64,000 nt of DNA, from NCBI GenBank assembly GCA_964291635.2, contig OZ219891.1:1-64000 (forward strand), read 5' to 3'. Position numbers and translations under genes: made by a program. Shown piece by piece: positions 1-8,093 of this stretch; the first letter of the stretch is position 1, and every line of letters starts with the position of its first letter. Below the pieces are notes generated by a model. The model saw only the letters and a list, made by a program, of their open reading frames with translations. It was not told where the DNA came from and did no database searches. The DNA comes from JAPPHA01 sp964291635 (GTDB lineage Bacteria > Pseudomonadota > Alphaproteobacteria > Rhodobacterales > Rhodobacteraceae).

Positions 1-941
1 TGATCGACCCAGGTGTTCCAGAAGAAGTTTATCGCCGGCCATGTGGTCCTGCGAGCGACGCCGAAGGGCTCCAGGGCGTTAGAGATGTTGTCCGAGCAAT
101 TCAGGTGTCCCGGGAAACCGCGTTCCTCATATCCGCGGGCGGTACAGGCCAGGCCGAACGTGTCATGGCGCCCGCAAGTGTCCTGGATGACCTGCAGCAT
201 CGGTTTCATTTCGCTGTCGAAAAACTTGTCGAACAGTCCCGGCCCGGGATAGGCACCGCGCACCATGGACCTCGTTGCCGTGCTGTCGACCGTGCGTTCC
301 ACACCGGCATCGAGCGCTTCGAGCCTCAGGGCCATGAAGTCAGAACACTGCTGACCCTCGATGTCGATAATCTGGACGTATTCGCCGGGGTTGGCGACAT
401 AGGCGTCCGCTGTACCGCGTCGCACCGTGAATTCATCACGAATGTCGCCAAGTACCGGCGGCAACGGTGGAATCCGGCTCGGTTCTCCCGGCACGACGGC
501 AAGTTCGACCACTCCGGCGGATGGTCCCGAGACATGTTCCAGCACTCCCGCTGGCCGACAGGCCCAGACTGTGCAGTCGCCGGACGATTTCAACGCAACC
601 TGTTCATCCAGCCCAATTCGTGTTCCGGTCCAGACATCAATCCAACCGCCATTCGCAGTGACCCACCCTGCCAACGGCGCACAATCGAATTCGGAAATTG
701 ACCCGGATTCATTGCTCTTCGTACCGAGCAAGTCCGGCCTTAGTCGCCCATCATCACCGAATACGAGAAGAACGACAGATTGTCCGGCACCTTCCGGTTG
801 CACCGACAGGATGTCTCCGACGTTCAGGTCGAACCGGGCCGTCCCGCGGGGTGCGACCGCCGTCCGGGTTTTTTCGGACCGTGCAGGGAATCCGGGAAAG
901 GCACGTCGATTCTGCTGGAAACCGACGTTGGAAAACTCCAT
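1..941 (-). CDS. DUF1989 (urea carboxylase-associated) family protein, 3' part outside window
   Basis: The reading frame begins at ATG 941 and stays open to the left edge, about 313 residues. The first ~150 residues form a poorly conserved lead-in. The rest matches the DUF1989 pattern: a stretch GEYVQIIDIEGQQCSDFMAL, then a YPGPGLFDKFF segment, then DTCGRHDTFGLAC, with conserved Asp, Cys and His residues typical of a metal-binding fold. In alphaproteobacteria this architecture often continues into a GcvT-like aminomethyltransferase domain; that part would lie outside the window, so it is only expected. It is divergent from the LacI-family gene at 1065, and two operator-like palindromes lie just upstream of its start, so control by that regulator is likely. 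The substrate is unknown; a one-carbon or N-methyl amine role is an inference. Confidence 0.75.
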   Translation of the reverse strand, partial: MEFSNVGFQQNRRAFPGFPARSEKTRTAVAPRGTARFDLNVGDILSVQPEGAGQSVVLLVFGDDGRLRPDLLGTKSNESGSISEFDCAPLAGWVTANGGWIDVWTGTRIGLDEQVALKSSGDCTVWACRPAGVLEHVSGPSAGVVELAVVPGEPSRIPPLPPVLGDIRDEFTVRRGTADAYVANPGEYVQIIDIEGQQCSDFMALRLEALDAGVERTVDSTATRSMVRGAYPGPGLFDKFFDSEMKPMLQVIQDTCGRHDTFGLACTARGYEERGFPGHLNCSDNISNALEPFGVARRTTWPAINFFWNTWVD

Positions 942-984
942 ATGGACGGCTACTATGTTCTTTCCTCTTCTGAAGAACCGCTGA

Positions 985-998
985 TGTAACCAGTTACA
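985..998. promoter_or_regulatory. LacI-type operator-like palindrome
   Basis: The sequence TGTAACCAGTTACA is a perfect inverted repeat with 6-bp arms around a CA centre. It sits in the divergent gap between the DUF1989 gene (start at 941) and the LacI-family gene (start at 1065). A second related site follows 45 bp downstream, as expected for a regulator binding its own divergent promoter region. Confidence 0.6.
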
Positions 999-1029
999 TA
1001 TGAACGCGTTTTCCGAGTCAAGGATTTTT

Positions 1030-1043
1030 TGTAACCGGTTTCA
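1030..1043. promoter_or_regulatory. second LacI-type operator-like palindrome
   Basis: TGTAACCGGTTTCA shares the TGTAAC half-site with the site at 985-998 and has the CCGG centre common in LacI-family operators. It lies 22 bp upstream of the regulator start codon, so autoregulation is plausible. It is followed by TGACGCGAATCC (1049-1060), a 12-mer that recurs beside a similar site at 61955. Confidence 0.6.
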
Positions 1044-1064
1044 GAAAGTGACGCGAATCCTGGC

Positions 1065-2069
1065 ATGACGATTGGACAAAGGACAAAACGCACCACCGTG
1101 CGGGATGTTGCAAAGGCCGCCAGGGTATCTGTCGCGACCGTCTCCAGAGTGCTGAATTCCCCGGAAGTGGTTCAGCCCGATACAAAAATGCGGGTCGAGC
1201 GGGCAATCGCCGAACTTCGCTTCATCAGGAACGCTGCAGCCTGGTCCATCAATACAGGAAGAACCAAGATCGTTGGCGCGCTGGTGCCCTCATTGGAGAG
1301 CGACCTGTTCGCAATGACCATCAGCGCCATCGAGGGCAAGCTGGAGAAATTCGGACTGTCCCTGATTGTCGCGACGACCAATGAAGTTCAGGAAACAGAA
1401 ACCCGGAAAGCCGGAGAGTTGCTGGATATCGGTGTCGAAGGGCTGATCCTTACCGGGGTCCTCCATGACGACAACCTGTACGAGTTGCTCGACCGCGCCC
1501 AAATTCCCGTCGTTGCCATTTCGAACTACGACCCGACCTACAGGTATCCGACAATCGGCTACGACAACGAGGCCGCGGCGCGACGCGGATTGGAATTCCT
1601 TCTGGACCGCGGCCATCGCCGAATTGCGGTTGTCCACGGCCCGACAGAAACAAACGACCGGATGAGGGACCGCGTTGCCGGAGCTGTCGCGAATAAGTCG
1701 TCGGTTGAAGTTGCCTACCATTGCACCGAACTCTCGATGGAAGGCGGTGGCGCAGCGGCCAGGGAGATTCTGCGATCGGGGCCATTCCCAGACGGCGTCT
1801 TGTGTGTGTCGGACATTCTCGCCATTGGCGTACTTTTCGAGTTCCAACGTCATGGAGTGAGTGTGCCCAACCAAGTTTCCGTAATGGGTCTGCATGACCT
1901 CCCGATTTCCCAATTCATCTCACCACGCTTGTCAACGGTACGCCTGCCATCTCGAAGAATGGGAAAAAGCGCGGCAGCTGCCCTTGCACGCTGGATTGAG
2001 GAAGGAACCCGCCCATCGCCAATTCTCCTGCCAACTGAACTGTTGGTTCGTGAGTCGACCAGGGAATGA
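1065..2069 (+). CDS. LacI-family transcriptional regulator
   Basis: The product has 334 residues, the usual LacI family length. Residues ~10-32 form the helix-turn-helix (TVRDVAKAARVSVATVSRVL), followed by the hinge helix region, and residues ~65-330 form a periplasmic-binding-protein-like ligand domain beginning at KIVGALVPSLESDLF. It is divergent from the DUF1989 gene and has two palindromes upstream, so it probably regulates that gene and itself. The effector is not readable from sequence. A similar operator-like site near 61955 suggests it may also act on the aminotransferase/Rieske genes at the right edge. Confidence 0.9.
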   Translation: MTIGQRTKRTTVRDVAKAARVSVATVSRVLNSPEVVQPDTKMRVERAIAELRFIRNAAAWSINTGRTKIVGALVPSLESDLFAMTISAIEGKLEKFGLSLIVATTNEVQETETRKAGELLDIGVEGLILTGVLHDDNLYELLDRAQIPVVAISNYDPTYRYPTIGYDNEAAARRGLEFLLDRGHRRIAVVHGPTETNDRMRDRVAGAVANKSSVEVAYHCTELSMEGGGAAAREILRSGPFPDGVLCVSDILAIGVLFEFQRHGVSVPNQVSVMGLHDLPISQFISPRLSTVRLPSRRMGKSAAAALARWIEEGTRPSPILLPTELLVRESTRE

Positions 2070-2273
2070 CCAATACTCGCGGCCGGGAGAACATGCCGTT
2101 CCCGAGACTCGACGTTGCTCAAGCGGAACCGGAAGGTCAGCCAAACCAACGGGATACTCGCGTGGATGGCGAAAATTCCTTGCTTTGCACATGCACGACG
2201 AACTTCGGAGCGGAAATTGATCCGGCAATGCTCCAGCGCTTCGTGTTCAAGGCCGTTCTCGACGTCTTTCTGT

Positions 2274-2571
2274 CGGAGCGGAAAGAAGCTCGAAATCCCC
2301 TCCCACCACAACCTGGAGTCGTATCTCTCGGCCTATGTTGCGGAGGCCGAGATCCACGGCGACCGCGAAGGGCCCCTCTTCCGCTCGCTTGAGCGCGACG
2401 GCCCGCTTTTGGACCGGCGCTTCAACAGGCAAAGCGCCTGGGAGATGCTTGCAAGGCCTGCCCGGACCGCCGGGATCACCACGCCGATCTGCAACCACTC
2501 GTTCCGGGCAACCGGCATCACCGCCTACCTCGAGAACCCGGAGGCGCGGGTCGAGGTAGCGCAGTACTTGA
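2274..2571 (+). pseudogene. tyrosine recombinase (phage integrase) internal fragment
   Basis: About 98 codons match the catalytic domain of a tyrosine recombinase. The frame runs from KKLEIPSHHNLESYL through HSFRATGITAYLENP to VEVAQYL. The HSFRATG stretch corresponds to the HxxR box. The N-terminal half and the C-terminal segment with the catalytic Tyr are absent. Homology stops exactly where a Tn3-family terminal repeat begins (2572), so transposon insertion cut the gene. The product resembles, but is not identical to, the broken integrase at 4816-5744. Confidence 0.75.
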
Positions 2572-2609
2572 GGTCGATTCCGGTAAAGGGGGCGGAATCG
2601 TACGTTTAG
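2572..2609 (+). repeat. Tn3-family left terminal inverted repeat, unit 1
   Basis: A 38-bp sequence begins GGTCGATTCCGGTA and ends ATCGTACGTTTAG, matching the classic Tn3 pattern of a 38-bp end finishing in ACGnTAAG. The matching copy is inverted at 8668-8704. It abuts the truncated integrase on its outer side. Confidence 0.75.
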
Positions 2610-3913
2610 GAATCTCGCCAAAATAACCTATCCAATCAGGTGCGCGGTGTGAAAGTGTAGTTCCACTCGCCATGGAAGCCCGTTCGCCTGATGGATAGCG
2701 CGTTCATCTGGCCGTCGGTGACCTTGATGCCGGTTTCGTATTCGGCTTCGTCGATGTCGGAACGGATCGTCAGGCCTGTCCTCGTGGTCGTCGCGGCAAT
2801 CAGGTTGACGATCACCTCATAGCTGACAAGCGGCTTTCCCCGCCAGTTCTGGGTGATGTGGCAGAACATCCGGTGCTCTATCTTGTTCCACTTGCTGGTG
2901 CCCGGCGGAAAGTGACAGACCGAGATGGCCAGCCCCAGTTCGTCGGCGAGGCGCTGGACTTCCAGTTTCCACAGCCGATTGCGGCTGCTGTTGGAACCGC
3001 CGCCGTCGGCGGTGATCAGCAATCGACGGGCATCCGGGTAGAGCAGGGCCCCCATCCGCTTCCACCAGCGCCGTAGGGTCTCGACCGCGAATTCCGCCGT
3101 GTCGCTGGTGATGCCGACGCTGACCCAGCCGGTGTTGGCGGTCATGTCGTAGACCCCGTAGGGAATGGCCTTGCCAAGCTCGGGGTCCGGAAAATCATGC
3201 ACGTTCACGACGACCGGCTGGCCCTTGGGACGCCATTCGCGGCCACCATTGCGGAACCGGCCCACCAGTTCCTTCTTCTTCGTGTCCACCGACACCACAG
3301 GCTGGCCGAGCTTCTGGAACGCCCGGACCCGGCGGTTGATCCGCCGGAACTGCCCGTCACGGTCCGGATGCTGCCGCCCCTCGATGGTCTTGCGGTTCGC
3401 CTGGAGACTGTAGCCGAGTTCGTGCAGCAAACGGTTCACCGTGCGCTCGCTGACCCCGTGACCCTCCGCCCGCAGACCCGCCGCAAGCGTGGCCGCGCTG
3501 TTGCAGGTCCAGCGCAACGGACTCTCCGGACCACCGCAGGTCACCGGTTCAAGCCAGCGCTCAAGCGCAGGCACCAACTCCGGCGCAGTCTCCGCAAGGC
3601 GCTTGCGGCCGCCGCCCGGACGGCGTGTCCTCGTGCCCGTGACAGTCCCCTCAGCGGGCGCCACATCACCGGACGCGATATCCTTGACACCCTGGCGAAC
3701 TGTCGCACGTGACAAACCCGTCGCCTCCGCCACGCGCGAAATCCCGCCCCGCCCGATGGCATTGGCCTCAACACCGGCCCAGCGCCGACGCCCCCGTTCG
3801 TCCAGAACCGGCAGCATCATCTCGAACCTGTCTTTCAGCGTCTCGACCACACATGGCATGGTAGCATGGTACAGAACCCACACCAAATGAGCAAGTTATT
3901 TTGGCGAGCTTCC
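2609..3913. mobile_element. ISAzo13-family insertion sequence, complete
   Basis: The element is 1305 bp. Its ends are inverted repeats: the left starts GGAATCTCGCCAAAATAAC and the complement of the right starts GGAAGCTCGCCAAAATAAC. A 3-bp direct repeat TTA flanks it (2606-2608 and 3914-3916). It encodes one full transposase on the minus strand and is inserted at the boundary between the Tn3 end and the tnpA remnant. Confidence 0.85.
2636..3859 (-). CDS. ISAzo13-family transposase
   Basis: The product has 407 residues from the ATG at 3859; a TTG 27 bp upstream is an alternative start. An N-terminal helix-turn-helix region (SRVAEATGLSRATVRQGV) precedes an RNase H-like DDE domain. Characteristic ISAzo13 blocks are VVSVDTKKKELVGRF, HDFPDPELGKAIPYG, ITADGGGSNSSRNRLW and CHFPPGTSKWNKIEHRMFC; the three acidic catalytic residues are the Asp of VDTK, the Asp of TADGG and the Glu of KIEHR. 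Length is normal, no frameshift is seen, and both ends of the element are present, so it is probably still active. Confidence 0.9.
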   Translation of the reverse strand: MPCVVETLKDRFEMMLPVLDERGRRRWAGVEANAIGRGGISRVAEATGLSRATVRQGVKDIASGDVAPAEGTVTGTRTRRPGGGRKRLAETAPELVPALERWLEPVTCGGPESPLRWTCNSAATLAAGLRAEGHGVSERTVNRLLHELGYSLQANRKTIEGRQHPDRDGQFRRINRRVRAFQKLGQPVVSVDTKKKELVGRFRNGGREWRPKGQPVVVNVHDFPDPELGKAIPYGVYDMTANTGWVSVGITSDTAEFAVETLRRWWKRMGALLYPDARRLLITADGGGSNSSRNRLWKLEVQRLADELGLAISVCHFPPGTSKWNKIEHRMFCHITQNWRGKPLVSYEVIVNLIAATTTRTGLTIRSDIDEAEYETGIKVTDGQMNALSIRRTGFHGEWNYTFTPRT

Positions 3914-4140
3914 TTAGTACGTGAAGCAGCCATTGTTCGCCACAGGCATTCGCCCGTGAGCATAATATGAGCACACCGAAGCGGTGAGATGTGTCTGAGC
4001 AGATCCAGTGGCGTGGCAAGGCCAGCCAGTTCCCGTTCCTGCACTGCGCGTCCGAGTTAATCCGTGTCCGTAGATGATGGTGGCCGCAAGGAGGTAAGGA
4101 GATTGGGTCATGCCGCCCGGCAATCCGGAAATGCCGTGCC
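3914..4140 (-). pseudogene. Tn3-family transposase (tnpA) C-terminal remnant
   Basis: On the minus strand a fragment reads ATPLDLLRHISPLRCAHIMLTG, which matches the TnpA C-terminal signature LLxHxSPLGWEHINLTG. Just upstream, in another frame, SPYLLAATIIY matches the preceding helix, so at least one frameshift is present. The gene reads toward the left terminal repeat, as tnpA should, but the ISAzo13-type element separates the two. About 900 upstream codons are missing. Confidence 0.65.
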
Positions 4141-4190
4141 TCGGATGTCCGGTCGCGGTGCAGTTGACTCGGAGAGTGCCGCAACGCTTG

Positions 4191-4790
4191 TCATTCCGCC
4201 TTTCCCGCGCCCGCGATCACCTCGGGCCAAAGGGCGTCAAGCGGGAAAGTGATGGCGTCAAATGGAGGCAACGAGACTGGCGCGTCACCGAAGAGGGTGT
4301 CGATCAGTACCCACTGTCCATCGCGGAGTTCGAATGCTTCGAGCGTCTGTGCATCGGGATCGACGAACCAGAGATGGCCAACACCTTCGCGGGAATAGAC
4401 GGTGCGCTTGCGACCAAGATCCAGTTGCCGGGTCGAGGGCGAGAGCACTTCACAAACCCAGTCCGGCGCAATCGTGCAATACGCCGCGTCCGGGTATTCG
4501 GGCATCGTCTCGCGCCGCCAACCCGCAAGGTCGGGAACCACGATGTCTTCGCCCAAGTGCAACTCGGGCTCGTCGATGATCCACCAGCCGCCCGGACCGC
4601 CATCGCCATAGTTGAATGGCGGATTGATCTTGGCACCCATGCCCGAACTCGCCCAGGCATGACGCATGGCCGGCCTCGGATGGGTATGGAGGGTTCCGGC
4701 GATCACCTCGGCGACCTTGTGGGGCGGCGCATCAAGCACGTCCTGGTAGGTAGCCCGGCGTGTTGCCGTGCGTCTGGCCTGTGCCGTCAT
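4191..4790 (-). CDS. Uma2 family endonuclease-like protein
   Basis: The product has 199 residues from ATG 4790 (MTAQARRTATRR...). It shows the Uma2/DUF820 PD-(D/E)XK fold: PDLAGWRRE carries the catalytic Asp, CEVLSPSTRQLDLGRK carries the Glu and downstream Lys, and VGHLWFVDPDAQTLEAFE is the typical last core strand. Uma2 proteins are widespread in cyanobacteria and in actinobacterial and alphaproteobacterial accessory DNA, but their cellular role is unsettled. Here the gene is cargo of a Tn3-family unit, beside a broken integrase. A start at 4826 would add 12 residues but lacks family support. Confidence 0.85.
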   Translation of the reverse strand: MTAQARRTATRRATYQDVLDAPPHKVAEVIAGTLHTHPRPAMRHAWASSGMGAKINPPFNYGDGGPGGWWIIDEPELHLGEDIVVPDLAGWRRETMPEYPDAAYCTIAPDWVCEVLSPSTRQLDLGRKRTVYSREGVGHLWFVDPDAQTLEAFELRDGQWVLIDTLFGDAPVSLPPFDAITFPLDALWPEVIAGAGKAE

Positions 4791-4815
4791 GGTCCCTGTT
4801 CCTCCCGTTTGCTCC

Positions 4816-5744
4816 TTAAAGCCCAATCCGCTCGATCTCGTCCAGCGAGATCGTCACGGCGCGGCGGTCATAAAGGCGTGTCGTCTCCGTTTTCGCGTGA
4901 CCGGCAAGATACTGGGCAACCTCGACGCGCGCGTCAGGGTGTTCCAGGTACGCGGTGATGCCGATGGCGCGGAAAGAATGGGCACAAAGCGCCCAGGTGC
5001 TGATCACGCCTGCCTTGTGGGCCTGTTCGGCCCGCCGCGAGACGGCTTCCAGCGCCCGCCCGCCTCCATGTATTCCCTGAGCCAGGCCTCAAGATTGTGG
5101 TGGCAGGGAACATTGATGATCTGGCCGCCCTTCTCGGAAAGGCGCAGGTGCCAGCGGGAGTCGCGGACATGGACATCCCGCACATCAAGGGCCACGGCCG
5201 CGGAGATCCGTGCAAAGGCAAAGGCCAGTGTGGCGATGAAGGCCCGATCGCGCAGTTCGGTGATCGTCCGCGCTGGCAGCCACCGAAGAAACCGCCGGGC
5301 CTCGGCCGTGCTGAGCACAGGCGTCTGGCCGGTCCGGACCACGTGCTTCGGACCGCGGACCGTCTCGGCCGGAGATGCAGGTATGACCTGGTGTTGGGCA
5401 AGCCATGAGAACAACTGCCGGACAGCCGCCAGCTCGAGCTTGACGGTCGGGCGCGAGACGCCGTCCCCCAGCCGCCACTCCACCCAGGCGGCAATGTGGA
5501 CGGCCGTTACCTGGCGCACATCGTCAATGCCTCGCTCGCCCAACCAGTGGAACAGGGCCGAGCACGCCCGGGCATAGGCCATCCGGGTGTTCCGGTTCCG
5601 GATGCGTGCGGTGAAGAATTCGATCCATGCCCGTGCCGGACGATCGCCATGGCGGGCGATGGCCTCCGGAACAAGGGCAATGGCCGCATGTTCCGCCGGC
5701 ACCCGCCGACTACCGCTCGGATCGTTTCGGAGCGCCGGAATCAT
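4816..5744 (-). pseudogene. tyrosine recombinase (integrase), broken by internal deletion and frameshift
   Basis: The N-terminal piece (5744 to ~5010) has a SAM-like core-binding domain, residues ~35-115, and the start of the catalytic domain (TELRDRAFIATLAFAFARISA, then LRLSEKGGQIINVPCHHNLEAW). The C-terminal piece (5007-4816), in another frame, carries CAHSFRAIGITAYL and HAKTETTRLYDRR with the catalytic Tyr. Roughly 45 codons between HHNLEAWL and HSFR are missing compared with the related fragment at 2274-2571, and the frame changes there. The usual first catalytic Arg is hard to place (FARISA). The gene cannot give a full protein. Confidence 0.8.
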
Positions 5745-5817
5745 GGAATTTCCCGCGTCCTACACGAGCCAATGATTGATAATGCAAGGGCATTCGGGTT
5801 CGAGCGGCATGAAAAGA

Positions 5818-5850
5818 GGCGGTCATAAACGCCGTTATGGGCGGGTTATG
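5818..5850 (+). repeat. short repeated GCCGTTATG-like motifs upstream of the integrase
   Basis: Three adjacent related words lie 74-106 bp upstream of the broken integrase start: GGCGGTCATAAAC, GCCGTTATGG and GCGGGTTATG. The spacing suggests arm-type binding sites or a promoter element of the recombinase. The evidence is only the repetition. Confidence 0.25.
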
Positions 5851-5952
5851 CTGAAAAGGCAAGAAACCGGTCATCAACCCACCTATGGAGAGGCCATGCG
5901 GCGGACGGAAACCGAAATCAGCTTCAACTTCATCTCTCCAATCATGATGAGA

Positions 5953-6777
5953 CTACAGGACCCGCAGGCGCCGACAGAACTCCCCCACAGCGACGATGGC
6001 GTCGGCAGCGAGTGTTTGGGGATCAAGATCGGGATGATCGATCTGCATTTGGGTTACGTAGGCCCGGGAACCTTGGGTTGCCGGGTTCTCGAAGTTGGCC
6101 TCAAGGTCAGCAAACACCGTTCGGAGAGCGGCGATCTCGCCAAAGAAGCGCTGCTTGACCCGTGTGACCACAGCATCCGGTCCGCCCGTGTCGTTATGCA
6201 AGAGCACGAACGCAATGTCGTACCAGTCCTTGGCCTTTCGCCGCGAGAACGCTGCAGCGGTCTTGGCAAGCAGGAACCCGGCAACACCGGAGACGTTCAC
6301 CTCGGCGGTGTGCGTGACATCGCCGTCACGGACATTCAATTCATGCACTTCAGTGTCGCGCGCTGCAAATCCGGTGCCGCGAAGGTTCACGGCCCCAAGG
6401 TTTTCGCATGCGTCGAACGAAATTGTCGCTGCCGCCGGTCTATCCTGAAGGTCGGCCAGGAGTTCGAACTTGACCACCGGTGCGCCAACCCCTCCGTCCG
6501 CAACCCAGCGCCAAATTGTGGCATTCTCCGGGGCGAAGCCGGCTTCGTGGAGTGCCTGTTCAAGGCGTGCAGTGTTCACCGCTCCACAGGCGATCTCAAT
6601 GTCGACCTGTATATCTGTGTCGATCGTGCCTGCGTGCTGGAACTCACTTCCGCTACAAAGCAGTTCAGGAACCAGACCCCCGAGCACAACGAATTCAGGC
6701 CTTCCCCCATAGTGGCGGACGACGTGGACAAGTGCCCTCTCCGCAGCATCCCGTGCCACACGGGAGCGGATCGGCAT
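5953..6777 (-). CDS. AbiEii-like nucleotidyltransferase (putative type IV toxin)
   Basis: The product has 274 residues from ATG 6777; a GTG at 6789 would overlap the preceding stop. The N-terminal half has the nucleotidyltransferase pattern VVLGGLVPELL followed by TIDTDIQVDIEI, matching the GG...DxDxD active site of AbiEii-type enzymes. A later KAKDWYDIAFVLLH block is the typical C-terminal AbiEii motif. It follows the AbiEi-like gene by a few bases, so the two are one operon. In the family, such enzymes transfer nucleotides to tRNA or protein and arrest growth. Specific substrate here is unknown. Confidence 0.7.
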   Translation of the reverse strand: MPIRSRVARDAAERALVHVVRHYGGRPEFVVLGGLVPELLCSGSEFQHAGTIDTDIQVDIEIACGAVNTARLEQALHEAGFAPENATIWRWVADGGVGAPVVKFELLADLQDRPAAATISFDACENLGAVNLRGTGFAARDTEVHELNVRDGDVTHTAEVNVSGVAGFLLAKTAAAFSRRKAKDWYDIAFVLLHNDTGGPDAVVTRVKQRFFGEIAALRTVFADLEANFENPATQGSRAYVTQMQIDHPDLDPQTLAADAIVAVGEFCRRLRVL

Positions 6778-6781
6778 GTCA

Positions 6782-7786
6782 TCAATCACGCATCGTCTCC
6801 CGGAGATGCTCGGCTGCCTCCTCGCCTCGCACGCCGATGGTCCGTAGATCGGCGTAGGCGCGTGGCCAAGGGACAAGTCGCAATCGGTTCCTTGCCGTAG
6901 CCAGGCGCTCGGCCGTGACCGTGGGAAACGGTCGCAAGGTGAGCCGTCCGCCCTCGATCGGCCGCAGTCCGGTGCTCGCGGCCAGCCATTCGAGCCTGGC
7001 GCTTGTCTTTTCTGCAACATAGACTTCACTGGTCGTCACCGTTGTCAGATAGGGGGCCAGCACTAACCCGGCGACAGCGCCCGTAGCTGCCCACGAAATC
7101 CCCACGCGATCCCACTGGCGCCCGGTGTTGGCCAAGCCTTCCACCGGGTCACGCCAAGTCACACCGACCGCGATCGAGACCGGCGGAATCAACGCCGCCG
7201 CCGCCGCCGCATACGCATCCAGCAACCGATCCGGATCTGAAACTTGACGAGCGGCGTTCGGACCGCGCCGAGCCTCGGCGTTCAGGAAACCGAGATCCGT
7301 GAGGGTGCGTAGCGCATTGGTGGCACTTCCTGCGGATAATGACGTAATCTCCTGCATGTCGCCGACGGTTCCCCGACCACCGCAAAGCAAGGCTTCGGCG
7401 ATGGCCAAAACCGCAGGTGTCCAACGGGGCGGTTTGAGCGGTGGCCTCTGGGCACGACCATCCCTGGATATGATGAACGATCCACGTACGATCTCGGCGG
7501 CGCCAGTCTCGTCAACCCAGCCGATTCCTGCGGCTGATAGCGCTTCACGTGCGGCGAACGACATGCGCCGGGCGGCCGCAACGTCAGGGCGATTGTTCTG
7601 ATTTTCAATCAGTGCGCGTGCTTGTCGAAGTCCGCCCTCGCCCAGCCATGTGACTCGGACCTGCTCTCCGTTAAGTTCCAGGTCGACGGAATGACCATCC
7701 TGATGGCCTCGCCGAATTCGAATCGAAGGTGGGAAAACAGCTGCAACGGCCGCCTCGGAACGCTTGGCAATGTCACTTCTGGTCAT
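6782..7786 (-). CDS. AbiEi-like antitoxin / winged-helix protein
   Basis: The product has 334 residues. The first ~100 residues (VDLELNGEQVRVTWLGEGGL, RRMSFAAREALSAAGIGWVDETG) resemble the restriction-endonuclease-like N-terminal region seen in some large AbiEi relatives. Residues ~125-175 form a winged-helix unit (TVGDMQEITSLSAGSATNAL). The C-terminal part fits the AbiEi antitoxin region. It ends 4 bp before the start of the nucleotidyltransferase gene, the standard antitoxin-toxin order of type IV systems. Assignment rests on gene order plus general pattern, so alternative regulatory roles are possible. Confidence 0.6.
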   Translation of the reverse strand: MTRSDIAKRSEAAVAAVFPPSIRIRRGHQDGHSVDLELNGEQVRVTWLGEGGLRQARALIENQNNRPDVAAARRMSFAAREALSAAGIGWVDETGAAEIVRGSFIISRDGRAQRPPLKPPRWTPAVLAIAEALLCGGRGTVGDMQEITSLSAGSATNALRTLTDLGFLNAEARRGPNAARQVSDPDRLLDAYAAAAAALIPPVSIAVGVTWRDPVEGLANTGRQWDRVGISWAATGAVAGLVLAPYLTTVTTSEVYVAEKTSARLEWLAASTGLRPIEGGRLTLRPFPTVTAERLATARNRLRLVPWPRAYADLRTIGVRGEEAAEHLRETMRD

Positions 7787-7817
7787 GTCACTTGTCGAAC
7801 GGCTTAATCTTCAGAAT

Positions 7818-7849
7818 TATACAATACCTCAGTCGCACAATGATGTATA
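7818..7849. promoter_or_regulatory. candidate resolvase res subsite or promoter dyad
   Basis: A 32-bp dyad with TATACA at the left and TGTATA at the right lies in the ~300-bp gap between the AbiEi-like gene and tnpR. Tn3-family res sites are built of such ~28-34-bp dyads next to tnpR. It could equally be the promoter of the AbiE-like operon. No gene is seen in 7787-8093. Confidence 0.35.
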
Positions 7850-8093
7850 GAAAAAAATGAGATATGGCGCGAAGCCGGCTCTGGTAGTATCACAACAAAT
7901 CGCCGGAGACCGGAACCCTGTCGACACGGCCCCTGGCCCGCCGCCGACGGCAACCCTATGTCCGCAAGACCAACGTTTAACGGACAGGTTCAAGCCGAAA
8001 TTCCACGTCTGCGAAACAAGGGCGAAAATCGTCTCAAATGACTGGTACGATGAAATATGAAATTGCGGGGCCTTATTCGTACAGAGTCCGGCC

